From Pseudomonadota bacterium (GTDB taxonomy: Bacteria; Myxococcota; Polyangia; Polyangiales; Polyangiaceae), in assembly GCA_023419055.1 (NCBI GenBank), contig JAEZYO010001068.1, positions 1-9,377 on the forward strand: DNA of 9,377 bases, given 5' to 3'. The notes under the pieces are model-generated. The model saw only the letters and a list, made by a program, of their open reading frames with translations, did no database searches and had not been told where the DNA came from. The first letter of the stretch is position 1. Every line of letters begins with the position of its first letter. Below, piece after piece: positions 1 to 5,571 of this stretch. A program made the position numbers and the translations under genes.

Positions 1-183
1 GCCGAAGAGGGGCCAACGACGAAAGTCCGTGCCCTGGAACGCGATCGGATCGAACTCGGTGCTCGCGAAATGGACTTCGTAGCGGGCTTCGTCGAGCGAG
101 CGGGCGAGAGCCACGAGGCGGACCACCTGCGCCAACGTGAGACTTTCCGCGACGAAGAGGATGCGCTGGCGGCCGAAGCCCAT
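1..183 (-). CDS. Partial family 1 (MGT-type) glycosyltransferase, probable carotenoid glycosyltransferase; N-terminus only
   Basis: Only the first 61 codons are inside the window; the gene runs off the left edge. The visible protein begins MGFGRQRILFVAESLTLAQ and continues with a hydrophobic strand, a helix (VVRLVALARSLDEARY) and a second strand (EVHFAS). This is the usual start of the N-terminal Rossmann-like half of family 1 macrolide/UDP-sugar glycosyltransferases, which holds the acceptor site. The sugar-donor half is not visible, so the sugar cannot be inferred. Divergence from a crt operon suggests a CrtX-like role, attaching a sugar to a hydroxylated carotenoid at the membrane. The ATG at 183-181 was chosen because homologous N-termini begin just before this strand. 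GTG codons at 216-214 and 207-205 are in frame but lack a well-spaced ribosome site. No Shine-Dalgarno precedes the ATG either. The family call is fairly sure; the substrate is inferred from context. Confidence 0.68.
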   Translation of the reverse strand, partial: MGFGRQRILFVAESLTLAQVVRLVALARSLDEARYEVHFASTEFDPIAFQGTDFRRWPLFG

Positions 184-188
184 CTGAG

Positions 189-206
189 TGAGACAAATTC
201 TAGACA
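189..206 (+). promoter_or_regulatory. Tandem 11-bp direct repeat, candidate CarH-type operator on the glycosyltransferase side
   Basis: TGAGACA at 189-195 is followed exactly 11 bp later by CTAGACA at 200-206, with shared core AGACA. Thermus CarH is known to bind tandem 11-bp direct repeats as a cobalamin-bound tetramer, and a CarH-like gene ends the adjacent operon. The pair covers a minus-strand TAGAAT box (202-197) and lies 6 bp from the glycosyltransferase ATG, a position suited to repression. A third unit is not convincing. The repeat is seen directly; the role as operator is inference. Confidence 0.55.
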
Positions 207-226
207 CGCTGATCACCCTTTGACCA
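197..226 (-). promoter_or_regulatory. Putative promoter of the divergent glycosyltransferase gene
   Basis: On the minus strand, TGGTCA (226-221, four of six matches to TTGACA) lies 18 bp from TAGAAT (202-197, five of six matches to TATAAT). Transcription would begin near 190, giving a leader of only about seven bases before the ATG at 183. This agrees with the missing Shine-Dalgarno and suggests a nearly leaderless message. It is a prediction by eye. Confidence 0.35.
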
Positions 227-254
227 GTGCCCTACTAAAATTCGCCGAAGCATC

Positions 255-283
255 TTGACCGACGACCCGATCAAGTTAGACAT
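255..283 (+). promoter_or_regulatory. Putative promoter of the crt operon
   Basis: TTGACC at 255-260 matches the -35 consensus at five of six positions. Sixteen bases later TAGACA (277-282) is a weak -10 candidate; the spacing would be 17 if the box is read as AGACAT. Initiation would fall near 289, leaving about seven bases before the crtY ATG at 296. The weak -10 is itself part of the first TTAGACA repeat, so a repressor bound there would block polymerase. Prediction by eye. Confidence 0.4.
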
Positions 284-293
284 AGATTAGACA
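276..293 (+). promoter_or_regulatory. Tandem 11-bp direct repeat, candidate CarH-type operator on the crtY side
   Basis: Two perfect copies of TTAGACA (276-282 and 287-293) are spaced exactly 11 bp apart. They end two bases before the crtY start codon and overlap the putative -10 element. Spacing, same-strand orientation and AGACA core match the pair at 189-206. The 11-bp periodicity is what a CarH tetramer recognises through its MerR-type DNA-binding domains. A further unit on either side is not evident. The repeat is certain; the operator function is inferred. Confidence 0.62.
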
Positions 294-295
294 AT

Positions 296-1474
296 ATGAA
301 TCGCTTCGATTGCGTGCTGGTCGGCGGCGGGCTGCAGAACGCGCTCACTGCGCTCGCCCTGTCGCGGCACCAACCCGGTTCACGGGTGGCGCTGATCGAA
401 CGTGGAGCACGCCTGGGCGGGAACCACACGTGGTGTTTTCACGCAGGTGACGTCTCGGAGGCTGCGCTTCCTTTCGTGGAGCCGCTCGTGATCCGGCGCT
501 GGCCTGGTTACGACGTCATGTTTCCGAGCTACGAGCGGGAGCTCGACGAAGCGTACGCCGCGGTGAGCTCGTCGCAGTTGCACGACGTCGTCAGCCGGCT
601 GCCGGCGAGCATGCCGGGGTTCACGCTCTTTTTCGAAGAGGAGGCGACCTCCGTGCAAGCGACGCGGGTGCGACTCGCCTCCGGACGCGTGCTCGAGGCG
701 CCGCTCGTCGTCGACGCGCGCGGCCCGGATGGTTTTTCGCCGAAAGCGGGGGTTGCGTATCAGAAATTCGTCGGGCTCGAGCTCTCGGTCGAGGCGGGCA
801 CGGCGCCGGCGCGCCCCGTCTTGATGGACGCTCGAGTGCCGCAGGTCGACGGGTTCAGATTCTTCTACGTCCTTTCGCTATCGAGCGACCGCGTGCTCGT
901 CGAGGACACGTACTACTCGGACTCGCCGGCGTTGGATCGGGGAGCGCTGCGGCAAGAAATCCTGGCTTACGCCTGTAGAATCGGGCTGCGCGTCCGGGGG
1001 ATCGAGAGACAGGAATCGGGGGTTCTGCCGCTCCCCAAGCAGCCTTTCAGCGCGGGCTCGGACGCGGCGGGTATCATCACGGCGGGTTATCGCGGCGGTT
1101 GGTTCCACCCGACGACGGGGTACTCGTTTCCGCTGGCTGTCCGCTTCGCTCAGGCGCTCGCGCAGGGTGATCTCGGCGCGGCGCGCGAGCGGATCGCGCG
1201 AGTGTGGGGCGCCCAACGCGCTCAACAGCGCTTCTGTACGCACCTCAACTGGATGTTGTTCGAACTGTTCGAGCCCGGTGATCGCTTTCGCGTGCTCGAG
1301 AAGTTTTATCGGCTGCCGGCCCCGAGTATTCGCCGCTTCTATGCGCTCGAATCGACGCGCGCGGATCGCTTGAGGTTGCTCTGTGGTCGTCCCCCGCAAG
1401 GTCTGAACGTGGGGCGGCTCGTAGCTCGTGGCGGCGACGTTCGCCCCCCTGCACTTTCCGGAGGTAATGGATGA
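296..1474 (+). CDS. crtY: Lycopene beta-cyclase, CrtY type
   Basis: This 392-aa flavoprotein cyclises the psi ends of lycopene to beta rings, giving beta-carotene via gamma-carotene. It acts at the membrane on a lipid substrate. Visible family marks are the N-terminal dinucleotide-binding GGGLQN (residues 10-15), GGNHTWCFH (41-49), YQKFVGLEL (155-163), a PVLMDARVPQ segment (174-183), the acidic VLVEDTYYSD (200-209), SGVLPLP (241-247), and GYRGGWFHPTTGYSFPLA (264-281). Length is usual for bacterial CrtY. It is a single-chain cyclase, unlike the split CrtYc/CrtYd of Myxococcus xanthus. It is first in a six-gene operon, and its stop overlaps the crtE start by 4 nt (ATGA). No other start codon preserves the FAD motif, yet no Shine-Dalgarno is visible; the 11-bp repeats sit where it should be, so leaderless translation is likely. 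Function is confident from motifs. Confidence 0.93.
   Translation: MNRFDCVLVGGGLQNALTALALSRHQPGSRVALIERGARLGGNHTWCFHAGDVSEAALPFVEPLVIRRWPGYDVMFPSYERELDEAYAAVSSSQLHDVVSRLPASMPGFTLFFEEEATSVQATRVRLASGRVLEAPLVVDARGPDGFSPKAGVAYQKFVGLELSVEAGTAPARPVLMDARVPQVDGFRFFYVLSLSSDRVLVEDTYYSDSPALDRGALRQEILAYACRIGLRVRGIERQESGVLPLPKQPFSAGSDAAGIITAGYRGGWFHPTTGYSFPLAVRFAQALAQGDLGAARERIARVWGAQRAQQRFCTHLNWMLFELFEPGDRFRVLEKFYRLPAPSIRRFYALESTRADRLRLLCGRPPQGLNVGRLVARGGDVRPPALSGGNG
1460..1464 (+). promoter_or_regulatory. Ribosome binding site of crtE
   Basis: GGAGG, six bases before the ATG at 1471, lies inside the last codons of crtY. It fixes the crtE start and contrasts with crtY, which has no such site. Confidence 0.75.
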
Positions 1475-2508
1475 CCACTGCTGCTGCGCGGAAGCTTCAA
1501 TCAACGCCGTTGCTCGACCAGCTGCTCGAGCGAGAGTTCTCGGACGAACGGCTATCGGCGACCCTGGAGCTCGAATCACCCCTCCCGGAACAGCTATGGG
1601 AACGGGCGCTCTCGGGTCCGCTCCGGGCGATGGCCTCTCGCCCCGGAAAGGAGTTTCGACGGCAGCTCGTCGCGATTGGCTGGCAGCTGTCGGGCGGACG
1701 GAGCGAGCCACCGCCCGAGCTTGCGGGCATCGTGGAGGCGTTGCACCTCGGGTCGTTGATCGTCGACGACATCGAGGATGGCTCGGCGCGCCGGCGTGGC
1801 GGCCCCTCCTTGCATCTCCTGGTCGGGACTCCGCTCGCCCTCAACGCCGGGAATTGGCTCTACTTCTTGCCGGGGCTTTTCGTCTCGCGGCTCGCGCTGC
1901 CGCGAACGAGAGAGCTTTTGCTGCGTCGAGCCATCGAGCGTTCGGTGCTGCGCTGTCACTACGGACAAGCGCTCGACCTCTCGACGCGCGTCACCGACCT
2001 CCGCCAGCGGGACGTCGCGAATGTCGTCGCGACCACGACACGCCTCAAGACCGGTAGCCTGACGGAGCTTGCAGCGACCCTCGGGGCCCTGGCGGCCGGA
2101 GCGGAGCCCGGCGTCGTCGCCGCGCTCGGCACGATGGGTCGCAATTTCGGCGTGGCGCTCCAGATGCTGGACGACCTCACTGGGCTCACCTCGACCGAGC
2201 GGTGTCACAAGGGGCACGAGGACTTGCTCGCGGCTCGCCCGACCTGGCCCTGGGCACTCTTGTCCGAGCACGTGGACGAGGTGGCGTACCAGCGGTTTCG
2301 GAGCTTGGCCGAAGCGGTGACCTCGCGCGACCTTCATCCCGAAGCGCTCGCTGAACCGCTGCGAGAGCAAGTGGGCGGCGTCGGGTTTCGCGCCGTACGG
2401 GCTCACCTGAGAAAGACGAGGCAAGCGCTCTCCGACGCGATCGGCGAACCCGAGGGGTTTGCGGAGCTCGCCGCAGAGATGGAACGATTGGAGCGGTTCG
2501 ATGGTTGA
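1471..2508 (+). CDS. crtE: Polyprenyl diphosphate synthase, probable geranylgeranyl diphosphate synthase
   Basis: This 345-aa cytosolic isoprenyl diphosphate synthase probably extends farnesyl diphosphate with isopentenyl diphosphate to the C20 precursor of carotenoids. The GKxxR-like substrate motif is at residues 59-63. The first aspartate-rich motif is DDIED (99-103), followed by RRRGG (107-111) and H115; KTG is at 193-195. The second aspartate-rich region, LQMLDDLTGL, carries DDLTG at 234-238, so the usual third aspartate of DDxxD is glycine. A downstream GHEDL and RPTWPW stretch replaces the more usual lysine/aspartate loop. This marks a divergent branch of the family. Product chain length cannot be read from sequence, but neighbouring crtB and crtI make GGPP by far the most likely. 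It overlaps crtY by 4 nt and crtI by 8 nt, consistent with translational coupling. Confidence 0.88.
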   Translation: MTTAAARKLQSTPLLDQLLEREFSDERLSATLELESPLPEQLWERALSGPLRAMASRPGKEFRRQLVAIGWQLSGGRSEPPPELAGIVEALHLGSLIVDDIEDGSARRRGGPSLHLLVGTPLALNAGNWLYFLPGLFVSRLALPRTRELLLRRAIERSVLRCHYGQALDLSTRVTDLRQRDVANVVATTTRLKTGSLTELAATLGALAAGAEPGVVAALGTMGRNFGVALQMLDDLTGLTSTERCHKGHEDLLAARPTWPWALLSEHVDEVAYQRFRSLAEAVTSRDLHPEALAEPLREQVGGVGFRAVRAHLRKTRQALSDAIGEPEGFAELAAEMERLERFDG

Positions 2509-4075
2509 TGCAGGGAGCGCGAGCGCCGGCGCACGCTTTTCTCACGGCGTCTCGAGCGTCTCGGCCGCCCGGAAACCGATCTCCGTGGCCGTCGTGGGGA
2601 GCGGCTTCGGAGGGCTCGCGGCGGCCATTCGGTTGCTCGCCGCGGGCTTTCGCGTGGTGCTCTTCGAGGCGCGCGACAAGCCGGGCGGTCGCGCGTACGT
2701 CTACGAAGAGGCGGGCCACGTGTTCGACGCCGGCCCCACGGTCATCACGGCGCCTCACGCGCTGGACGAGCTCTTCGAGCTCACGGGGCGCCGCCGGGAG
2801 GACTACGTCGAGTTCATCCCGGTGCGGCCGTTCTACCGGCTGCTCTGGGAGGACGGCACGCGCCTGGACTACGAGAGCGGCGACGCGCTGCTCGCGCAGA
2901 TCGAGCGCGCGTTTCCGAACGACGCGGCGGGATACCGGCGGTTCGTGGACTACTCGAGGCGCGTGTTCGAGAAGGGCTACGAAGAGCTCGCCGCCGAGCC
3001 GTTCCTGCGCTTCTCGGACATGGTCCGGGTCGCGCCCTCGCTCGCGCTCCTCCGCGCCGATCGCAGCGTGTACGCGACCGTCGCGCGCTTCGTCGAAGAC
3101 GAGCACCTACGGCAGGCGCTCAGCTTCCACTCCCTTTTGGTGGGGGGAAATCCCTTCGAGACGAGCTCGATTTATACGCTGATCCACTATCTCGAGCGCA
3201 AATGGGGCGTGTTCTTCCCGCGTGGAGGCACCGGCGCGCTGGTCCGGGCGTTGGTCAGGCTTTTCCAGGAGCTCGGCGGCGAGCTCAGGCTAGGGGAGAA
3301 GGTGCACGGCATCGAGCTCGACCGAAGCCACCGTCGACCGCAGCATCTGGTGAGCTCGAGCAGCCGCTCCCGCGAGCGATTCGACGCCGTGATCTCGAAC
3401 TCGGACCTCTACCACACGTACGTGAAGCTCTACGGCGGTGAGGCGTCGGGCGTGCGCATGCGCGCAAAGCTCGAGCAGGCAGAGTGGTCGATGTCGCTCT
3501 TCGTGCTCTATTTTGGCACCAATCGCAGGTTCGACGTCGCGCATCACAGCGTGCTCTTCGGCAAGCGCTACCGAGAGCTCTTGGCGGACGTCTTTCACGG
3601 CTCGAGCCTCCCCGAAGATTTCAGCCTCTATTTGCACGCGCCGAGCGTCACCGATCCCTCGCTCGCGCCGCCCGGACACGGCTCGTACTACGTGCTCGCT
3701 CCGGTGCCGCACCTCGGCAACGCGCCGCTCGACTGGCAAACTCTCGCGCCCGCCTATGCCTCGCGCATCTATCAGGCGCTCGATCGCTACATGCCCGGTG
3801 TCGAGCGCCACGTGGTGGTGCAGCGCTGGATGACGCCGCGCGACTTCGAGAGCGACTTGTTCGCGCGGCACGGCGCGGCCTTCTCGCTCGCCCCCTTGCT
3901 CACACAGAGTGCCTGGTTTCGCCCTCACAACCGCGACGCGGACATTCCCGGGCTCTACCTGGTCGGCGCCGGTACGCACCCGGGCGCCGGAGTCCCCGGC
4001 GTGGTCAACTCCGCCAAAGCGACGGTCAAGCTCGTGATGAAGGACTTCGCTGGAGCCCGCCATGCAGCAACCTAG
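2501..4075 (+). CDS. crtI: Phytoene desaturase, CrtI type
   Basis: This 524-aa FAD-dependent desaturase introduces double bonds into phytoene, probably four to give lycopene since a lycopene cyclase is in the operon. After about 26 non-conserved residues comes VAVVGSGFGGLAAA (29-42), the FAD-binding GxGxxG, then FEARDKPGGRAY (55-66) and FDAGPTVIT (75-83). The C-terminal signature GLYLVGAGTHPGAGVPG (484-500) followed by VVNSAKAT is diagnostic of bacterial CrtI. The start at 2501 has GGAG at 2490-2493, seven bases upstream, and gives the usual family length; an ATG at 2459 in the same frame would lie deeper inside crtE with no better site. It overlaps crtE by 8 nt and crtB by 14 nt. The number of desaturation steps cannot be determined from sequence. 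Confidence 0.95.
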   Translation: MVDAGSASAGARFSHGVSSVSAARKPISVAVVGSGFGGLAAAIRLLAAGFRVVLFEARDKPGGRAYVYEEAGHVFDAGPTVITAPHALDELFELTGRRREDYVEFIPVRPFYRLLWEDGTRLDYESGDALLAQIERAFPNDAAGYRRFVDYSRRVFEKGYEELAAEPFLRFSDMVRVAPSLALLRADRSVYATVARFVEDEHLRQALSFHSLLVGGNPFETSSIYTLIHYLERKWGVFFPRGGTGALVRALVRLFQELGGELRLGEKVHGIELDRSHRRPQHLVSSSSRSRERFDAVISNSDLYHTYVKLYGGEASGVRMRAKLEQAEWSMSLFVLYFGTNRRFDVAHHSVLFGKRYRELLADVFHGSSLPEDFSLYLHAPSVTDPSLAPPGHGSYYVLAPVPHLGNAPLDWQTLAPAYASRIYQALDRYMPGVERHVVVQRWMTPRDFESDLFARHGAAFSLAPLLTQSAWFRPHNRDADIPGLYLVGAGTHPGAGVPGVVNSAKATVKLVMKDFAGARHAAT

Positions 4076-4973
4076 CCCCGAGGACGTGCTGTCTCGCCAC
4101 TCCAAGAGCTTCTCGCTCGCCGGCAAGCTCTTGCCCCGGGAGGCTCGACGCGACGCGGCGGTGCTCTACGCTTGGTGTCGCCGCGCCGACGATGCGGTCG
4201 ACACGGGGCCGGACGAAACTCGAAGAGAGCGGCTGGCCACGCTTCGGCGCGAGCTCGGGTCGATCTTCGAGGGTCGACCTCAGACCGATCCGTTGGCGGA
4301 GGCGTTTCAAGACGTCGTACGACGCCGCGGCATCCCGATGGATTATCCGAGCGCGCTGCTCGACGGCATGGAGATGGACCTCGCCGAGGTGAGGCTCCGG
4401 AGCGTCTCGGAGCTCATCCTCTACGCCTATCGGGTTGCGGGGGTCGTGGGGCTCATGATGTGTCACGTGCTCGGCCTCCGAGATCGACGCGCGCTCGTGA
4501 ACGCGGCGCACCTCGGAATCGCGATGCAGATCACCAACATCTGCCGTGACGTGCAGGAAGATTGGGCAAGAAATCGGCTGTATTTGCCGGCCGAGCTCTT
4601 GGATGAACAAGGGCTCGGCTCGCTCGGCGGCGAGCTCGGGAAGGGGCTCTCTCCGACCCACCAGGGCCCCCTGGCGCTGACGGTCGGGCGCCTGTTGCGC
4701 ATCGCCGACTCCTACTACCGCTCTGCGGATCTCGGGCTTCCGGCCCTGCCGGCCAGAGCAGCCTGGGCCATCCGGAGCGCCCGACTGATTTACGCCGCCA
4801 TCGGCACCGAGCTCCGGCGCCGCGGCAACGACGTGTTCGCGGGCCGCGCCGTCGTGCCGCTCTGGAGGAAGGTTTGCTTGACCGGGCTCGCCGCCGCGCA
4901 AGAGCTCGCGGCGAGAGCACTCTCCAGGTTGAGAGGAACAGGGTATGACCGCTCCCATCCCGTCAACACGTAG
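4062..4973 (+). CDS. crtB: Phytoene synthase, squalene/phytoene synthase family
   Basis: This 303-aa enzyme condenses two geranylgeranyl diphosphates to 15-cis-phytoene, the committed step. It keeps all family marks: SKSFSLAGKLLP (14-25), the first magnesium-binding DDAVD (43-47) within YAWCRRADDAVD, the YRVAGVVGLMM helix (123-133), and the second magnesium motif in NICRDVQEDW (159-168), followed by NRLYLP (171-176). Length matches bacterial CrtB. The start at 4062 has GGAG at 4052-4055, six bases upstream, and lies within the end of crtI (14-nt overlap). Its end overlaps the next gene by 29 nt, so it sits in the middle of a coupled operon. The C-terminal dozen residues look non-conserved. 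No missing catalytic residue was seen. Confidence 0.95.
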   Translation: MQQPSPEDVLSRHSKSFSLAGKLLPREARRDAAVLYAWCRRADDAVDTGPDETRRERLATLRRELGSIFEGRPQTDPLAEAFQDVVRRRGIPMDYPSALLDGMEMDLAEVRLRSVSELILYAYRVAGVVGLMMCHVLGLRDRRALVNAAHLGIAMQITNICRDVQEDWARNRLYLPAELLDEQGLGSLGGELGKGLSPTHQGPLALTVGRLLRIADSYYRSADLGLPALPARAAWAIRSARLIYAAIGTELRRRGNDVFAGRAVVPLWRKVCLTGLAAAQELAARALSRLRGTGYDRSHPVNT

Positions 4974-5571
4974 GGTCGCGCCGCGGCCCGAGCCCCGGCG
5001 CTCGGAGCTCGCCGTCTATCTGTCGCGGGTGAGCGAGTTCGAGCGAACCGACTGGCTGGTGTACGTCAGCTGGGTCGGGCTGATGTGCGGACTCGTTGCT
5101 GCTACGGGAGGGCTCGTGGGTGTCGGCCACCGCGCCGGAGCGCCGCTCCCGGCAGAAGCCTACTTCGTCCCGCTCGGAGCCCTGATTTTCACGCTGTCGA
5201 TAGCGGTAGACACGATCGGCCACCGAACGGTGTACAAGCAGGAAATCGCCCTTGCTGAAGGACTCGTTCACGGGATCACCATCCTCTGCGGTATCGGCAG
5301 CTGCGTGCTTCTCACGGCCGCCTACGGCTCCGGGCGCGCCCTCTGGATCCCGGCCATGGTGCTGACCGTCCTGTCGTTCGTCTACAGCTTGATCGACGAA
5401 GCATTTCACTGGAGGCGCTACGTTTCCTCTCGCTCAGATCGAGTCGAGATGTGGAGTCACGTGGGCATCTTCGTCGGGCATTGCACCATGATGCTCGCGT
5501 GGTGGGTCTGGTTCTTCGACGGGTACCGCGGCGTCGCCGAGGCCCTGATCGCGCTCCGTCAGTATGGCTGA
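4945..5571 (+). CDS. Unrecognised five-helix membrane protein with conserved-looking His/Asp/Glu residues, inside the crt operon
   Basis: I do not recognise this 208-aa protein. After about 36 cytoplasm-like residues rich in Arg and Pro it has five likely membrane helices at about 37-61, 73-92, 102-127, 133-154 and 172-191. Polar, potentially metal-binding residues sit at or near helix ends: D89 and H93 (VDTIGHR), H109 (LVHG), D151, E152 and H155 (LIDEAFHW), H172 and H179 (SHVGIFVGH). It lacks the HxxHH clusters of CrtZ hydroxylases and CrtW ketolases, and the TspO signature. The start at 4945 is supported by GAGAGGA (4931-4937) seven bases upstream. It overlaps crtB by 29 nt, and its TGA overlaps the carH ATG by one base, so it is made together with pigment enzymes and their regulator. 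A role in carotenoid modification, membrane placement or light sensing is possible but unproven. The gene is confidently real. Confidence 0.85.
   Translation: MTAPIPSTRRVAPRPEPRRSELAVYLSRVSEFERTDWLVYVSWVGLMCGLVAATGGLVGVGHRAGAPLPAEAYFVPLGALIFTLSIAVDTIGHRTVYKQEIALAEGLVHGITILCGIGSCVLLTAAYGSGRALWIPAMVLTVLSFVYSLIDEAFHWRRYVSSRSDRVEMWSHVGIFVGHCTMMLAWWVWFFDGYRGVAEALIALRQYG

Larger units (their letters stand above)
184..295. promoter_or_regulatory. Divergent intergenic region between the glycosyltransferase gene and the crt operon
   Basis: This 112-bp region separates two divergent genes and is clearly more AT-rich than the genes around it. It holds plausible sigma70-like elements for both directions and two pairs of 11-bp direct repeats, one near each start codon (entered separately). 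The hexamer TTGACC occurs twice on the plus strand, at 220-225 and 255-260. No other CarH-type repeat pair was found elsewhere in the window, so this is the likely control point for the whole locus. Confidence 0.75.

Noticed and set aside
184..216. GTG starts at 216-214 and 207-205 for the glycosyltransferase
   Set aside because: They would add residues before the first Rossmann strand that have no family counterpart, and would put the operator-like repeat inside the coding region; no well-spaced ribosome site supports them, though they cannot be excluded.
878..1711. Long minus-strand open frame opposite crtY and the start of crtE (277 codons)
   Set aside because: It is Arg-rich, has no recognisable motif and lies opposite two well-supported genes; in GC-rich DNA such open antisense frames are expected.
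2186..3106. Long minus-strand open frame opposite crtE and crtI (306 codons)
   Set aside because: Low-complexity, Arg-rich translation with no family features, antisense to strongly conserved crtE and crtI segments.
4026..4958. Long minus-strand open frame opposite crtB (310 codons)
   Set aside because: No motif or hydrophobic pattern, and fully antisense to an intact crtB with all catalytic motifs.
5451..5570. Upstream in-frame ATG that would lengthen the CarH-like protein by 40 residues
   Set aside because: The extra part is Arg-rich, unlike any MerR N-terminus, and lies within the preceding gene; the ATG at 5571 places the HTH at the usual distance from the start.
4945..5571. Considered TspO, CarF-type lipid desaturase, CrtZ, CrtW or Brp/Blh dioxygenase for the five-helix protein
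   Set aside because: None of the signature motifs (TspO Pro/Trp pattern, HxxHH clusters of desaturases, hydroxylases and ketolases) is present, so the protein is left unnamed.
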